In this document: positions 17,770 to 26,868 of the stretch, piece by piece | Layout of the letters: every line of letters begins with the position of its first letter | Numbering within the stretch: position 1 is the stretch's first letter | DNA from: Bermanella sp036960565 | GTDB taxonomy: Bacteria > Pseudomonadota > Gammaproteobacteria > Pseudomonadales > Oceanobacteraceae | Reading direction: 5' to 3' | DNA: 64,000 bases | Assembly (NCBI GenBank): GCA_036960565.1 | Contig: JBALXQ010000006.1 | Span: forward strand, 1-64,000 | The notes under the pieces: model-generated | Database searches by the model: none | What the model was told of the DNA's origin: nothing | The model's input: only the letters and a program-made list of their open reading frames with translations | Position numbers and translations under genes: made by a program

Positions 17770-19422
17770 CTACAACAATAAATGGCGAATATCCTGCAAT
17801 AAACCCGAAATATAGAGGGTGAACCTAGCTGCTTCAGCACCATCGATCACTCTGTGATCATAAGTCAGTGACAACGGCAACATTAACCTAGGCACAAAAC
17901 TCTGGGAGCCTTCATCAAACACCGGCTTTTTACTGCTCTTGGACAAACCTAAAATCGCTACCTCAGGTGAATTCACTATGGGCGTAAACTGAGTACCACC
18001 AATGCCACCCAAGCTAGAAATACTAAAACAGCCGCCTTGCATGGCATCCAATGGCAGCTTTTTATCCCGAGCTTGCTTGGCAAGTGTCGAAGCCGCCTGC
18101 GCAATTTCTACTAGGCTCTTGTTATTTACATCCTTAATGACAGGCACCATTAAACCCTGAGGGGTTTCCACGGCAATGCCTATATTAATGTACTTCTTCA
18201 AGATAAGTGTCTTGCCTTCAGGGTCCAGTGAGCTGTTAAATTGCGGAAACTTAACCAGAGCATGGGCCACTGCTTTCACCACAAATGCCAACATAGTGAC
18301 CTTTGTATCTATTTGGTTCGGCAAAATTTCACGGCGATAGTGCTCAAGTTCGGTAATGTCGGTTTCATCAAATTGAGTCACCATAGGGATATGGCGCCAG
18401 CTTCGAGTCATATTGCGGGCAGTGGCCTGCTTAATACGGCTTAAGTCCTGCTGCTCTATTTCACCAAACTGGCTGAAATCTATTTTAGGCAACTGCTCTT
18501 GTGCTTCTCGAATAACAGGTTGATTAATTTTTTGCTTCACATAAGTTTTAACATCATCTTTACAGATTCTCCCCCTAGGTGCGCTACCTTTTACCTCTTG
18601 TAAATTAATGCCCATTTCTCGGGCCAATAGCCGCACCGCTGGGCCGGCATAAATGTTATCGCTTGATGTGGCAGCCACCTCAATGACAGCTTGTTGCGGC
18701 ATCTCTTTTATGTTTGGCGAAGAAGGTGTTTTGGTTGCAACCGGCGCCTCTATAGGCGCCTCCACTTCTGCTGGCTTGTTTGGCTCAACGGCTTCGGACA
18801 TTACAAGTTGGGTTTCCATAGACCCCATTAAAGTGCCACTGGTGACGTCATCCCCTTCGCTAATCGCCAGGGATTTTAACACGCCTGAAAACGCAGCTGG
18901 AATATCCATGGTGGTTTTATCAGACTCTAATACCATCAGAGTCTGATCCTGCTCTATGGTGTCACCCACTTTTACACTCACTTCAATGACGGCCACGCTG
19001 TCGCTGGTACCAATATCGGGAATGAACAGTTGTTGCATCCTCTTATCAATAGTCTGATCAGTTGCCTGACCCGTACCCTTAGAACTCATCATGGCTTCCA
19101 ACATTTTTTCAGTTGGTTTTTCTGAAGCACCTTCCACAACATTAAGTGGGTTTTCTTCTATATCCTGCGGCGTTGCCGCGGCCGCCTCCAATAACAAATT
19201 AAACATGGGTGAACCCGTGGCCACCTTATCTCCCACGTTAAGTAATAACTCCTTTATTTCACCTGCCATGGGAGCAGGGATATCCATAGTGGTTTTATCC
19301 GATTCCAGCACCAGCATGGTTTGATCGGTTTCTACCGTTTCACCCACCGCCACACTAATCTCAATCACTTCAACCTCATCCGAGGCACCAATATCCGGTA
19401 TATGAATGGTTTGTACGCTCAT
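17770..19422 (-). CDS. aceF: Dihydrolipoamide acetyltransferase, E2 of pyruvate dehydrogenase
   Basis: Transfers acetyl groups from lipoyl-Lys to CoA as the core of the pyruvate dehydrogenase complex. 550 residues from the chosen ATG. Two lipoyl domains occur (about 1-80 and 130-205), each with the lipoylated Lys in LESDKTTMDIPA. Ala/Pro/Glu-rich linkers follow, then the E1/E3-binding domain (AGPAVRLLAREMGINL). The catalytic domain ends with DHRVIDGAEA. E. coli has three lipoyl domains, so two is a common variant. AAGGAG before the ATG at 19422 fixes the start. It follows aceE by 10 bp, so they form one operon. No lpd gene follows. Confidence 0.95.
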   Translation of the reverse strand: MSVQTIHIPDIGASDEVEVIEISVAVGETVETDQTMLVLESDKTTMDIPAPMAGEIKELLLNVGDKVATGSPMFNLLLEAAAATPQDIEENPLNVVEGASEKPTEKMLEAMMSSKGTGQATDQTIDKRMQQLFIPDIGTSDSVAVIEVSVKVGDTIEQDQTLMVLESDKTTMDIPAAFSGVLKSLAISEGDDVTSGTLMGSMETQLVMSEAVEPNKPAEVEAPIEAPVATKTPSSPNIKEMPQQAVIEVAATSSDNIYAGPAVRLLAREMGINLQEVKGSAPRGRICKDDVKTYVKQKINQPVIREAQEQLPKIDFSQFGEIEQQDLSRIKQATARNMTRSWRHIPMVTQFDETDITELEHYRREILPNQIDTKVTMLAFVVKAVAHALVKFPQFNSSLDPEGKTLILKKYINIGIAVETPQGLMVPVIKDVNNKSLVEIAQAASTLAKQARDKKLPLDAMQGGCFSISSLGGIGGTQFTPIVNSPEVAILGLSKSSKKPVFDEGSQSFVPRLMLPLSLTYDHRVIDGAEAARFTLYISGLLQDIRHLLL

Positions 19423-19432
19423 GAAAAACTCC

Positions 19433-22231
19433 TTAGCGCTGAACTGGATCAAGTTGATCGGGATTAATTCCAAAAGTTTTGATGGCGCCAGCCACCACAG
19501 TACTTTCAATTTTTCCCTCATCGGCCAAGGCCTTTAGTGTAGCTACACAAACGTGATAACGATCCACCTCAAAGAAACTGCGCAATTTTTCACGAGTGTC
19601 GCTGCGCCCATATCCATCAGTACCGAGTACTCGATAACATTTGTCGCCTAAAAATTCACGAATTTGATCGGCGTAATTTTTCATGTAATCGGTGGCGGCA
19701 ATAACAGGACCTTGAGTGTTACCCAAACGAGATTCCACATAGGTTTGTTTTGCCGGCTCCAACGGATGTAGCATATTCCAACGCTGCACACTCAAGCCCT
19801 CTTTGCGCAATTCATTAAAACTGGTAACGCTCCATATATCGCTACTGATATTAAAATCATATTTTAAGATTTCCGCCGCGGCTATCACCTCGCGTAAAAT
19901 GGCCCCGGAACCCAACAATTGCACATGCAATTTTTCGGGGTTTTCTGCGGCTATGTCCTCGTTTTCCACCTCTCTATCTATTACGCCTTCCTTAGGCCCT
20001 TTCTTAAACCCTTCCTTAAGCCCTTTCTTAAATAAGTACATGCCGCTTATGATGTCTTTTTCAACGTTTTCAGGCATGGCTGGCTGCACGTAATTTTCAT
20101 TCATAGCCGTAATGTAATAGAAAACATTTTCCTGCTGTTCGATCATGCGTGACATACCATCCTGAATCACCACCGCCATTTCATAACCAAAGGCCGGGTC
20201 ATAACAGATACAGTTAGGAATAGTGCCAGCCAGTATATGGCTGTGGCCATCCTGATGCTGCAAACCTTCGCCGTTCAAGGTGGTGCGTCCGGCGGTGGCG
20301 CCAATTAAAAATCCCCGCGCCTGAGCGTCCCCTGCCGCCCAGGATAAATCCCCCACTCGTTGAAAACCAAACATGGAGTAAAAAGTGTAAAACGGAATGA
20401 GCGTGCAGTTATTGGTACTGTACGAAGTGGCGGCAGCCAGCCAGGCAGAAAATGCACCGGCTTCATTAATACCCTCTTCTAACATGCGACCCTTTTTATC
20501 TTCCCGATAAAACATGACCTGTTCGGAATCCATGGGCGTGTATTTTTGCCCTTGGGAAGAATAAATACCCAGTTGGCGAAACATGCCTTCCATGCCAAAA
20601 GTTCTGGCTTCATCTGGAATAATAGGCACCACGCGTTCGCCAATATTTTTATCTTTGGTCATTAACCCTAGCAAGCGTACAAACGCCATGGTGGTGGAAA
20701 TCTCACGTTTACCCGAGCCTTTTAATATCACATCAAAGGCAGATAAAGGCGGCACTTTGAGCACTTCACCCTTGGCACGGCGCTGGGGTAAAAACCCTCC
20801 AAGATTTTGGCGTTTTTCCAGCATGTATTTCATTTCGGGGCTATCGGCCGCTGGTCGGTAAAATGGTACCTTTTCAATTTCGTCATCGGACAAGGGTATG
20901 TCAAAACGATCACGAAACATTCTTAGACTTTGCGTATCCAGTTTCTTAACACTATGAGTAGTGTTCTGTGCTTCCCCTGCGCTGCCAATGCCATAGCCTT
21001 TTACAGTATGGGCAAGTATCACCGTGGGCTGGTCTTTGTGGGCAGCGGCAGCGGCATAAGCGGCGTACACTTTATAAGGATCGTGGCCACCGCGGTTTAA
21101 GCGGTAAATTTCGTCATCCGATAAGTCTTCCACCAGTTTTAATAATTCTGGGCTAGTACCAAAGAAATGTTCGCGAGTATAAGCACCGCCCTTCACCTTA
21201 TAATTTTGTACTTCGCCATCTACTACTTCATCCATGCGTTTTTGCAAAAGGCCTTTGGTATCTTTTGCCAATATAGGATCCCAGTGACGACCCCATACCA
21301 CTTTAATCACGTTCCAACCGGCACCTCGAAATTGCCCTTCCAGTTCCTGAATGATTTTTCCGTTACCACGCACCGGCCCATCTAAGCGCTGTAAATTACA
21401 GTTAATTACAAACAATAAATTATCTAGCTGCTCACGACCCGCTAACGAAATAGCGCCCAGAGTTTCTGGCTCATCGGTTTCACCATCACCTAAAAATGCC
21501 CATACCTTTCGGTTTTTGCGTTTAACTAATTCACGTTTATCCAAGTAGTTCATTATATGAGCTTGATAAATGGCTTGAATTGGCCCCAAGCCCATAGACA
21601 CAGTAGGAAACTGCCAGTAGTCGGGCATGAGCCATGGATGCGGATAAGATGACAAGCCCTTGCCATCTACTTCTTGGCGAAAATTATTAAGCTGATCTTC
21701 ACTAAGACGCCCCTCTAAAAAAGAACGGGCATAAATTCCAGGGGAAATGTGACCCTGGTAATAAATTAAGTCTCCTAGCGGGTTGTCTTGCATTTCTTCA
21801 TTAGGAGCACGGAAGAAGTAATTAAAACCCACATCATAAAGCGTGGCGCTAGATGAAAAACTGGAAATATGCCCGCCCAAATCCCCTTCACGTGCATTAG
21901 CACGCATTACCATGGCCAATGCATTCCAGCGAATAAGTGAACGAATGCGTCGTTCCATAAATAAATTCCCGGGCATGCGGCGCTCTTCATTCACAGGAAT
22001 AGTATTGCGAAAAGCCGTCACGTAGGCATAAGGCAGTGGCGTAGAATTCTTACTGGCCCTAGCTGCCAATTGTTCAATTAATTTTCCAGCGCGCGCTACG
22101 CCTTGTTCTTTAATAATGTAGTCAATGGCTTCCATCCATTCCTGATCTTCTACCTGTTCCTCAAACTCTTTTTCTAAATAGTCCGTACTTTCTAAGCTTT
22201 GTCGATTATTCAAGGCAGGTGTTATCCCCAT
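19433..22231 (-). CDS. aceE: Pyruvate dehydrogenase E1 component, homodimeric type
   Basis: Thiamine-diphosphate-dependent decarboxylation of pyruvate and reductive acetylation of E2. 932 residues, longer than E. coli AceE (887). The TPP motif reads FLGDGETDEPE...NCNLQRLDGPVRG, and the C-terminal region has the usual GTDGYGRSDTREKLR. Much of the extra length is a Lys/Gly/Glu-rich insertion with degenerate repeats (KKGLKEGFKKGPKEG, encoded around 19985-20040), where E. coli has a short loop. AGGA eight bases before the ATG supports the start. Operon with aceF. Confidence 0.95.
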   Translation of the reverse strand: MGITPALNNRQSLESTDYLEKEFEEQVEDQEWMEAIDYIIKEQGVARAGKLIEQLAARASKNSTPLPYAYVTAFRNTIPVNEERRMPGNLFMERRIRSLIRWNALAMVMRANAREGDLGGHISSFSSSATLYDVGFNYFFRAPNEEMQDNPLGDLIYYQGHISPGIYARSFLEGRLSEDQLNNFRQEVDGKGLSSYPHPWLMPDYWQFPTVSMGLGPIQAIYQAHIMNYLDKRELVKRKNRKVWAFLGDGETDEPETLGAISLAGREQLDNLLFVINCNLQRLDGPVRGNGKIIQELEGQFRGAGWNVIKVVWGRHWDPILAKDTKGLLQKRMDEVVDGEVQNYKVKGGAYTREHFFGTSPELLKLVEDLSDDEIYRLNRGGHDPYKVYAAYAAAAAHKDQPTVILAHTVKGYGIGSAGEAQNTTHSVKKLDTQSLRMFRDRFDIPLSDDEIEKVPFYRPAADSPEMKYMLEKRQNLGGFLPQRRAKGEVLKVPPLSAFDVILKGSGKREISTTMAFVRLLGLMTKDKNIGERVVPIIPDEARTFGMEGMFRQLGIYSSQGQKYTPMDSEQVMFYREDKKGRMLEEGINEAGAFSAWLAAATSYSTNNCTLIPFYTFYSMFGFQRVGDLSWAAGDAQARGFLIGATAGRTTLNGEGLQHQDGHSHILAGTIPNCICYDPAFGYEMAVVIQDGMSRMIEQQENVFYYITAMNENYVQPAMPENVEKDIISGMYLFKKGLKEGFKKGPKEGVIDREVENEDIAAENPEKLHVQLLGSGAILREVIAAAEILKYDFNISSDIWSVTSFNELRKEGLSVQRWNMLHPLEPAKQTYVESRLGNTQGPVIAATDYMKNYADQIREFLGDKCYRVLGTDGYGRSDTREKLRSFFEVDRYHVCVATLKALADEGKIESTVVAGAIKTFGINPDQLDPVQR

Positions 22232-22277
22232 GATTTGTATCCTGTATTTTTATTTTTAATTGTGATCAAAAAGAACG

Positions 22278-22316
22278 CACCACCTGCCATAAAAAGAACT
22301 TTAATGGCAGGTGGTG
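22278..22316. repeat. 13 bp inverted repeat in the aceE leader
   Basis: CACCACCTGCCAT and ATGGCAGGTGGTG form a perfect stem around a 13-base loop, 47 bases upstream of the aceE start. No U-tract follows directly in the aceE direction. It could be an operator, an attenuator or a leader structure. It does not match the PdhR operator. Confidence 0.6.
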
Positions 22317-22329
22317 GTGTAACCCCTTA

Positions 22330-22368
22330 TAAGAAAAGCTCAGCTAATTTAAAAAAATTAGCTGAGCT
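22330..22368 (-). terminator. Rho-independent terminator of aspA
   Basis: On the minus strand AGCTCAGCTAATTT pairs perfectly (14 bp) with AAATTAGCTGAGCT around a 4-base loop, followed by TTTCTTAT. It lies 9 bases after the aspA stop codon. Confidence 0.8.
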
Positions 22369-22376
22369 GAAAGGGT

Positions 22377-23783
22377 TTAATTAGAAGAGCGAATCATATT
22401 TTCTGGTTTTAATACTTCATCTAACTGCTCGTCAGTCATCAAGGCTTCGGCTCTCACCAGTTCAATTACATTTTGATTGGTGGCCAGGGCTTTTTTAGCA
22501 ATGCGAGACGCATTTTCATAACCGATGTAGGGATTAATTGCAGTGATTACGCCTATGCTGTTATTCACCATGTTGCGGCAATGCTCTTCGTTGGCAGTGA
22601 TGCCGACGATACAATGGTTTTCCAGCATAATCATGGCCTTAGTTAAGTACTCGATAGAGTCCAATACACAATAGGTAATGAGAGGCTCCATGGCATTCAA
22701 CTGCAACTGACCGGCTTCCGCTGCCATGGTAATAGACATATCGTGGCCGACAACTCGGTAGGCCACTTGGGATACCGCTTCAGGGATAACTGGGTTTACT
22801 TTACCCGGCATGATGGAACTACCTGGCTGGCGTTCAGGTAAATTAATTTCATTGGGTCCAGCATAAGGGCCCATGCTTAATAATCTCAGATCATTACAAA
22901 TTTTAGAAAGCTTGACTGCTAAACGCTTTAACATGCTTGAAAATAATACAAAGGCGCCCATATCGGAGCTAGCCTCAATCAAATCGCTGGCTTGCACAAA
23001 AGGATAACCACTTATTTTTGCCAAGTGGTCGGTGGCCTTCTGGCCAAAGCTTCTATGAGCATTCAAACCTGTGCCCACTGCTGTGCCACCCAAGTTTATT
23101 TCGGTAAGCAATTGTGACAACTCACTAATGCGATCAACATCTTCACCAAGCGTGCTGGCAAAGGCTTTAAATTCTTGCCCCAGTGTCATCGGCACTGCAT
23201 CTTGTAATTGAGTACGGGCCATCTTGATGACGCCTGAAAATTCTTCACTCTTAATCAAGAAGGCATTTTTAAGCGAGGTTAATGCATCTACCAATTTGTG
23301 GTGACTTTGCAGTATGGCTAAACGCACCGCGGTAGGATAAGCGTCGTTAGTAGATTGTGAGCGGTTTATGTCATCGTTAGGGTGCAGAAATTTATAATCA
23401 CCACTCTCATGCCCCATGTGTATTAAACCCAAATTAGCAATGACTTCATTGGCATTCATATTGGTAGAGGTACCGGCACCGCCCTGAATCATTTCCACCA
23501 CGAAAGCTTCATGGTGTTCGCCGGCGGCAATTTTGTCGGTGACGGTCACGATAGCTTCCAGCTTTTCATTTGAAATTAATCCCAAGTCTTCATTGGCTAA
23601 TGCACATGCTTGTTTAACCAAAGCCAGGGCTTGAACCAGTTCGGGAAAGTTCGATAACGGTTCGCCGCCCAAATCAAAATTCACTAAGGCACGCTGAGTT
23701 TGAATACCATACAAGGCATCTTTAGGCACCATGGCCGTACCTAATAAATCTTTTTCTTCGCGCATGTTTGTGGAGTTAGTCAT
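22377..23783 (-). CDS. aspA: Aspartate ammonia-lyase
   Basis: Deaminates L-aspartate to fumarate and ammonia in the cytosol, feeding amino-acid carbon into the TCA cycle. 468 residues, close to E. coli AspA (478). Family motifs: GTSTNMNANEV, the substrate-binding STNDAYPTA, and the fumarase/aspartase signature GSSIMPGKVNP. The TSTNMN/STNDAYPT pattern favours aspartase over fumarase C. GAGG five bases before the ATG fixes the start. A -24/-12 promoter lies upstream at 23835-23850 with a palindromic putative activator site at 23921-23935, so it is probably controlled by a sigma-54 activator such as the response regulator at 43279. Confidence 0.93.
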   Translation of the reverse strand: MTNSTNMREEKDLLGTAMVPKDALYGIQTQRALVNFDLGGEPLSNFPELVQALALVKQACALANEDLGLISNEKLEAIVTVTDKIAAGEHHEAFVVEMIQGGAGTSTNMNANEVIANLGLIHMGHESGDYKFLHPNDDINRSQSTNDAYPTAVRLAILQSHHKLVDALTSLKNAFLIKSEEFSGVIKMARTQLQDAVPMTLGQEFKAFASTLGEDVDRISELSQLLTEINLGGTAVGTGLNAHRSFGQKATDHLAKISGYPFVQASDLIEASSDMGAFVLFSSMLKRLAVKLSKICNDLRLLSMGPYAGPNEINLPERQPGSSIMPGKVNPVIPEAVSQVAYRVVGHDMSITMAAEAGQLQLNAMEPLITYCVLDSIEYLTKAMIMLENHCIVGITANEEHCRNMVNNSIGVITAINPYIGYENASRIAKKALATNQNVIELVRAEALMTDEQLDEVLKPENMIRSSN

Positions 23784-23834
23784 ATTAGCCTCTGTTTATT
23801 ATTTTTTGGATTTTCTACCCTTTAATATCCTAAT

Positions 23835-23850
23835 AGCAAAAGGCTGGCCA
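23835..23850 (-). promoter_or_regulatory. Putative sigma-54 promoter of aspA
   Basis: The minus strand reads TGGCCAGCCTTTTGCT, with GG and GC separated by exactly 10 bases as needed for -24/-12 elements (consensus TGGCAC-N5-TTGCW). It lies about 52 bases upstream of the aspA start. Confidence 0.7.
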
Positions 23851-23920
23851 ACTTTAACAAACGCAAAAACGCCCTGTATTTAAAGGCTAAAACCTACAAA
23901 ACAAGAAAAATGGATCATGC

Positions 23921-23935
23921 AAAAGCTATAACTTT
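23921..23935. promoter_or_regulatory. Putative upstream activator site of aspA
   Basis: AAAGCTATAACTTTT is a near-perfect dyad centred about 85 bases upstream of the -24/-12 element. The same AGYTATAACT core occurs at nearly the same distance from the sigma-54 promoter of the symporter gene (50194-50203). Confidence 0.55.
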
Positions 23936-24334
23936 TGGGATATAAAAAAAGTGGAGGGATTGCTTAACTATGACAATAAGGAGTAAAAAATTAGCTATTA
24001 ATAGGTAAAAGAATGAAGAGCTGGAATACATTGCACATTCTGTGTTCAAAAAGACCTGTTCTCACCATTATAAATAAATAACAGGCCACAATTGTCACTA
24101 TTGAATCAAATATTAAAGCGTACTCCACATTATAATTTAAGCCATAGTTAGAACCTTGGTTATGAGGGTTCAATAAGGGCGAGGCAATCTGTAAACATAC
24201 AGCAATGATCGTACTAGAATTTTAAAGGCGGGTTATCAGGATTTAAACCACGGGAGCCTAAGCTATTTCATACCTCATTGAAAAATTGAAAGTTCATCGA
24301 GGTACAAATCCACCTCTTCGTAGGCTCTAACCTC
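23936..24334. other. Intergenic region, no credible gene
   Basis: About 400 AT-rich bases between the aspA control region and the end of the LysR gene. A 60-codon frame on the minus strand at 23991-24173 begins with TTG, has no ribosome-binding site and shows only a generic hydrophobic stretch, so I do not call it. Confidence 0.4.
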
Positions 24335-25222
24335 TTATATTGAGAGCCCATCAAATAATCCCTTCACCCATTGGTAAACTTCTTCAATGTAGGGAGATGG
24401 TTCTTTTTGATTCCCTTGCACAAAATAGAATCCTCTGCCTTCCACCTCAAAGTTTTGATCAAGAATAGGCGCCAGTCGTTTATTTTTAATTCGAGTATGG
24501 GTAATAGGCAACATGGCAACAATAAGCCCCACACCCTGCTCAGCTGCCCCGACTGCAGCAAGATAGCTGTCTAAATATATTTGTTTATTCTTTGATAAGT
24601 CGACACCTAGCGCATCTGAAACCAATTCCCATTCGTTTATATGAGTACGAGCATGAATAAGCGGCATGTTTTTTAGCGCTTCAAGGCTGGCGACTGGGTG
24701 AGTTTCGACGAATTCTGGCGACCCTGCTATGTTTACACTCATTGGTTTTAGAAGTCGACTAACCAACCCAGGCCAATTACCTTCGCCAATTCGAATCGCA
24801 GCTGAATATTGCTCTTCATCGAAATCAACAATGCCTTCTGACGTTTCTATCCGTAAATCAAAGGGAGCATCCTTACTGGTAATAGAGTGAAGGGCAGGAA
24901 TGATGATGTCGTAAGCAATAAACGCCGACGTGCCAATACGCAGAGATGGCGTTCCAATTGAGCGATAAAAACGACCATACTCCCTTTGATAATCGTTCAG
25001 AATATTCTGTGCAAGCTCATAAAACTGACGGCCATTATCTGTGAAACTGACATTACGCGTGGTGCGAATAAATAACTGGGTACCGATAATAGATTCCAGT
25101 TGTTTTACCTGCTGACTAATTGCAGAGGCCGTGACACAAAGCTCGTCAGCTGCTTTTTTAAAACTAAAATGTCGTGCGGTGGCTTCAAAAGCAGGCAGCA
25201 ATTGCAGTGGTGGAGTCTTCAT
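24335..25222 (-). CDS. LysR-family transcriptional regulator (GcvA-like)
   Basis: A protein of 295 residues. The N terminus (PPLQLLPAFEATARHFSFKKAADEL) and the HTH (CVTASAISQQVKQLE) have the pattern of the GcvA/AmpR subgroup. The effector domain carries AAIRIGEGNWPGL. It is divergent from the isochorismatase/aldehyde reductase/molybdoenzyme operon that starts at 25447, with 224 bp between, and is the obvious candidate regulator. A frameshifted fragment of a related LysR gene is found at 38510-38640. Confidence 0.9.
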   Translation of the reverse strand: MKTPPLQLLPAFEATARHFSFKKAADELCVTASAISQQVKQLESIIGTQLFIRTTRNVSFTDNGRQFYELAQNILNDYQREYGRFYRSIGTPSLRIGTSAFIAYDIIIPALHSITSKDAPFDLRIETSEGIVDFDEEQYSAAIRIGEGNWPGLVSRLLKPMSVNIAGSPEFVETHPVASLEALKNMPLIHARTHINEWELVSDALGVDLSKNKQIYLDSYLAAVGAAEQGVGLIVAMLPITHTRIKNKRLAPILDQNFEVEGRGFYFVQGNQKEPSPYIEEVYQWVKGLFDGLSI

Positions 25223-25446
25223 TTTTCGCTCTTAATCACACAACCTTCGTTAAATTTAATAAACACTCTTAACAATCCCGATGTGAAAGTTGTTATAAAA
25301 CAATAGGATAGATAGATCTCAGAAGCTATTAGTAAGCATGATTTAACAATAGCTTAGTTTTTAGCGATTGTCTTCTAGCGTGGTCAGCAATAATCTAATA
25401 TCAAAGAAAACCACTCTTAATAAACAACCAATGGTGAGGTGCCGAT

Positions 25447-26058
25447 ATGGAATACCCCAGTAAAAATACAGCACTTGTTTTAGTCGACCCCTTAAACGAC
25501 TTTATATCACCCCTAGGAAAAGCATGGCCAATCGCTCGTACGGTTATGAAGAAAGTAAACTTAATTGAACATATGCAAGCTATTACTAAACGCTGTCGGG
25601 AAGCAGGCTGGGTAATTGCCTATGCACCTCATCATCGTTACAAAAAAGGAAGCTTTGCTGGTAGAAAGTATCTTCATCCATCACAAATAGTTCAAAAGAT
25701 GACGCTTGGTTTCAATGCCAAAGGTTTTGGAGGTAAATATCATGCAAAATTTTTACCCCAAGAAGGTGATGTCATTTCTTCAGAGCACGATTGCTCCAGC
25801 GGCTTTACGGGAACCAACTTGCACAAACAACTTCAAGAGAAAGGTGTAACACATATTGTGCTGGCTGGCTTTCTCTCAAACACTTGTATTGAGTCAACTG
25901 CCCGAAGCGCTATTGATCTTGGGTATCACGTCACCTTACTAGATGATGCGGTAAGTGCATGGACTCCAAAGGATCACGAAGCCGCTGTAGAGGTGAATTA
26001 TCCTTTGCTGGCGCACCGTTTAACAAACACCCAAAACTTTTTGACCGGTCTTTCTTAA
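25447..26058 (+). CDS. Isochorismatase-family cysteine hydrolase
   Basis: A protein of 203 residues with the isochorismatase-like Rossmann fold: the N-terminal Asp in LVDPLNDF and the catalytic Cys in SNTCIESTAR, followed by GYHVTLLDDAVSAW. At the position usually held by the catalytic Lys there is His in SSEHDCSSGF, as I recall for a subfamily with EHWxxSGF. Members hydrolyse amides or vinyl ethers; the substrate is unknown. First gene of a LysR-flanked operon, 12 bp before a second family member. Confidence 0.87.
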   Translation: MEYPSKNTALVLVDPLNDFISPLGKAWPIARTVMKKVNLIEHMQAITKRCREAGWVIAYAPHHRYKKGSFAGRKYLHPSQIVQKMTLGFNAKGFGGKYHAKFLPQEGDVISSEHDCSSGFTGTNLHKQLQEKGVTHIVLAGFLSNTCIESTARSAIDLGYHVTLLDDAVSAWTPKDHEAAVEVNYPLLAHRLTNTQNFLTGLS

Positions 26059-26070
26059 TAGGAGTTTCAC

Positions 26071-26742
26071 ATGCTAAATAATCTAATGAGCGAGTCCATG
26101 AAATTCCTCGCGAATTTAACGCAAAAAACTTATCGCCAATATCCCAAGCATCTCACCGCTTTGGTTTTAGTTGATGTGCAGAAAGAATTTTTACTGCCAG
26201 TGGAGAGTGGCTGGCAATCCGTTTCAGACGTTGCTGAAACGGTAAACTTCAAAAAAAACATGAGCTCGTTAATCGCATTTGCACGGGCACAAGGGTACGA
26301 CATCCTATATGCCCCCTATACAGACACCATTAAGCCTACTTTTGAAACACCCGCTCACCAATTAATGAAAGATCATATTCAAGTGAGAGGCAATGAAGTC
26401 AAAGTGGCGCCAAATTTACTTGAGCAATCTATATTGCCTAACGACAAAGATACAATTATTGAAGACCGAACTGGCTTAAGCGCTTTTTCAGGCAGCTCTT
26501 TACATCAGAAGTTACAAGATAAGAATATAGAAAATCTTATCTTTGCCGGTCCCTTTATAAACATAGGGTTGGATTCAAGTATTAGAGATGCTGTTGAATA
26601 TGGATACCATGCGACTTTAGTAACAGATTGTGCCGCTGCAACATCAAATATCGAGTATGAAATGGCTAAAGACACAACCATACCTAGGTTCTGTCAAACG
26701 CTATTTTCAAACAGCCTATTTCAAACCAAAGCCGCAAAGTAA
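26071..26742 (+). CDS. Isochorismatase-fold protein lacking the catalytic Cys
   Basis: A protein of 223 residues, clearly homologous to the preceding gene product (LVDVQKEF, SAFSGSSLHQKL, YGYHATLVTDCAA). Where the upstream paralogue has NTCIESTAR this one reads NIGLDSSIR, so the nucleophilic Cys is replaced by Gly. The Lys position reads Arg (EDRTGLSAF). It is probably a non-hydrolytic partner or binding protein, or it uses different chemistry. AGGAG six bases before the ATG and the 12 bp gap make co-translation with 25447-26058 likely. Confidence 0.82.
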   Translation: MLNNLMSESMKFLANLTQKTYRQYPKHLTALVLVDVQKEFLLPVESGWQSVSDVAETVNFKKNMSSLIAFARAQGYDILYAPYTDTIKPTFETPAHQLMKDHIQVRGNEVKVAPNLLEQSILPNDKDTIIEDRTGLSAFSGSSLHQKLQDKNIENLIFAGPFINIGLDSSIRDAVEYGYHATLVTDCAAATSNIEYEMAKDTTIPRFCQTLFSNSLFQTKAAK

Positions 26743-26868
26743 ACATGTCTAACTAAGCAATAAAAACGTTGTTTTTCTTTACATAATAATACCTAACAAG
26801 CTAATAGGCCGTTGATTGAATTAATAATTCAGCCTATTAGCAATCACCTGGATTCGGATACTTTACTC

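Noticed and set aside
23991..24173. 60-codon minus-strand frame with a hydrophobic segment
   Set aside because: It begins with TTG, has no ribosome-binding site and no family features, and lies in AT-rich intergenic DNA.
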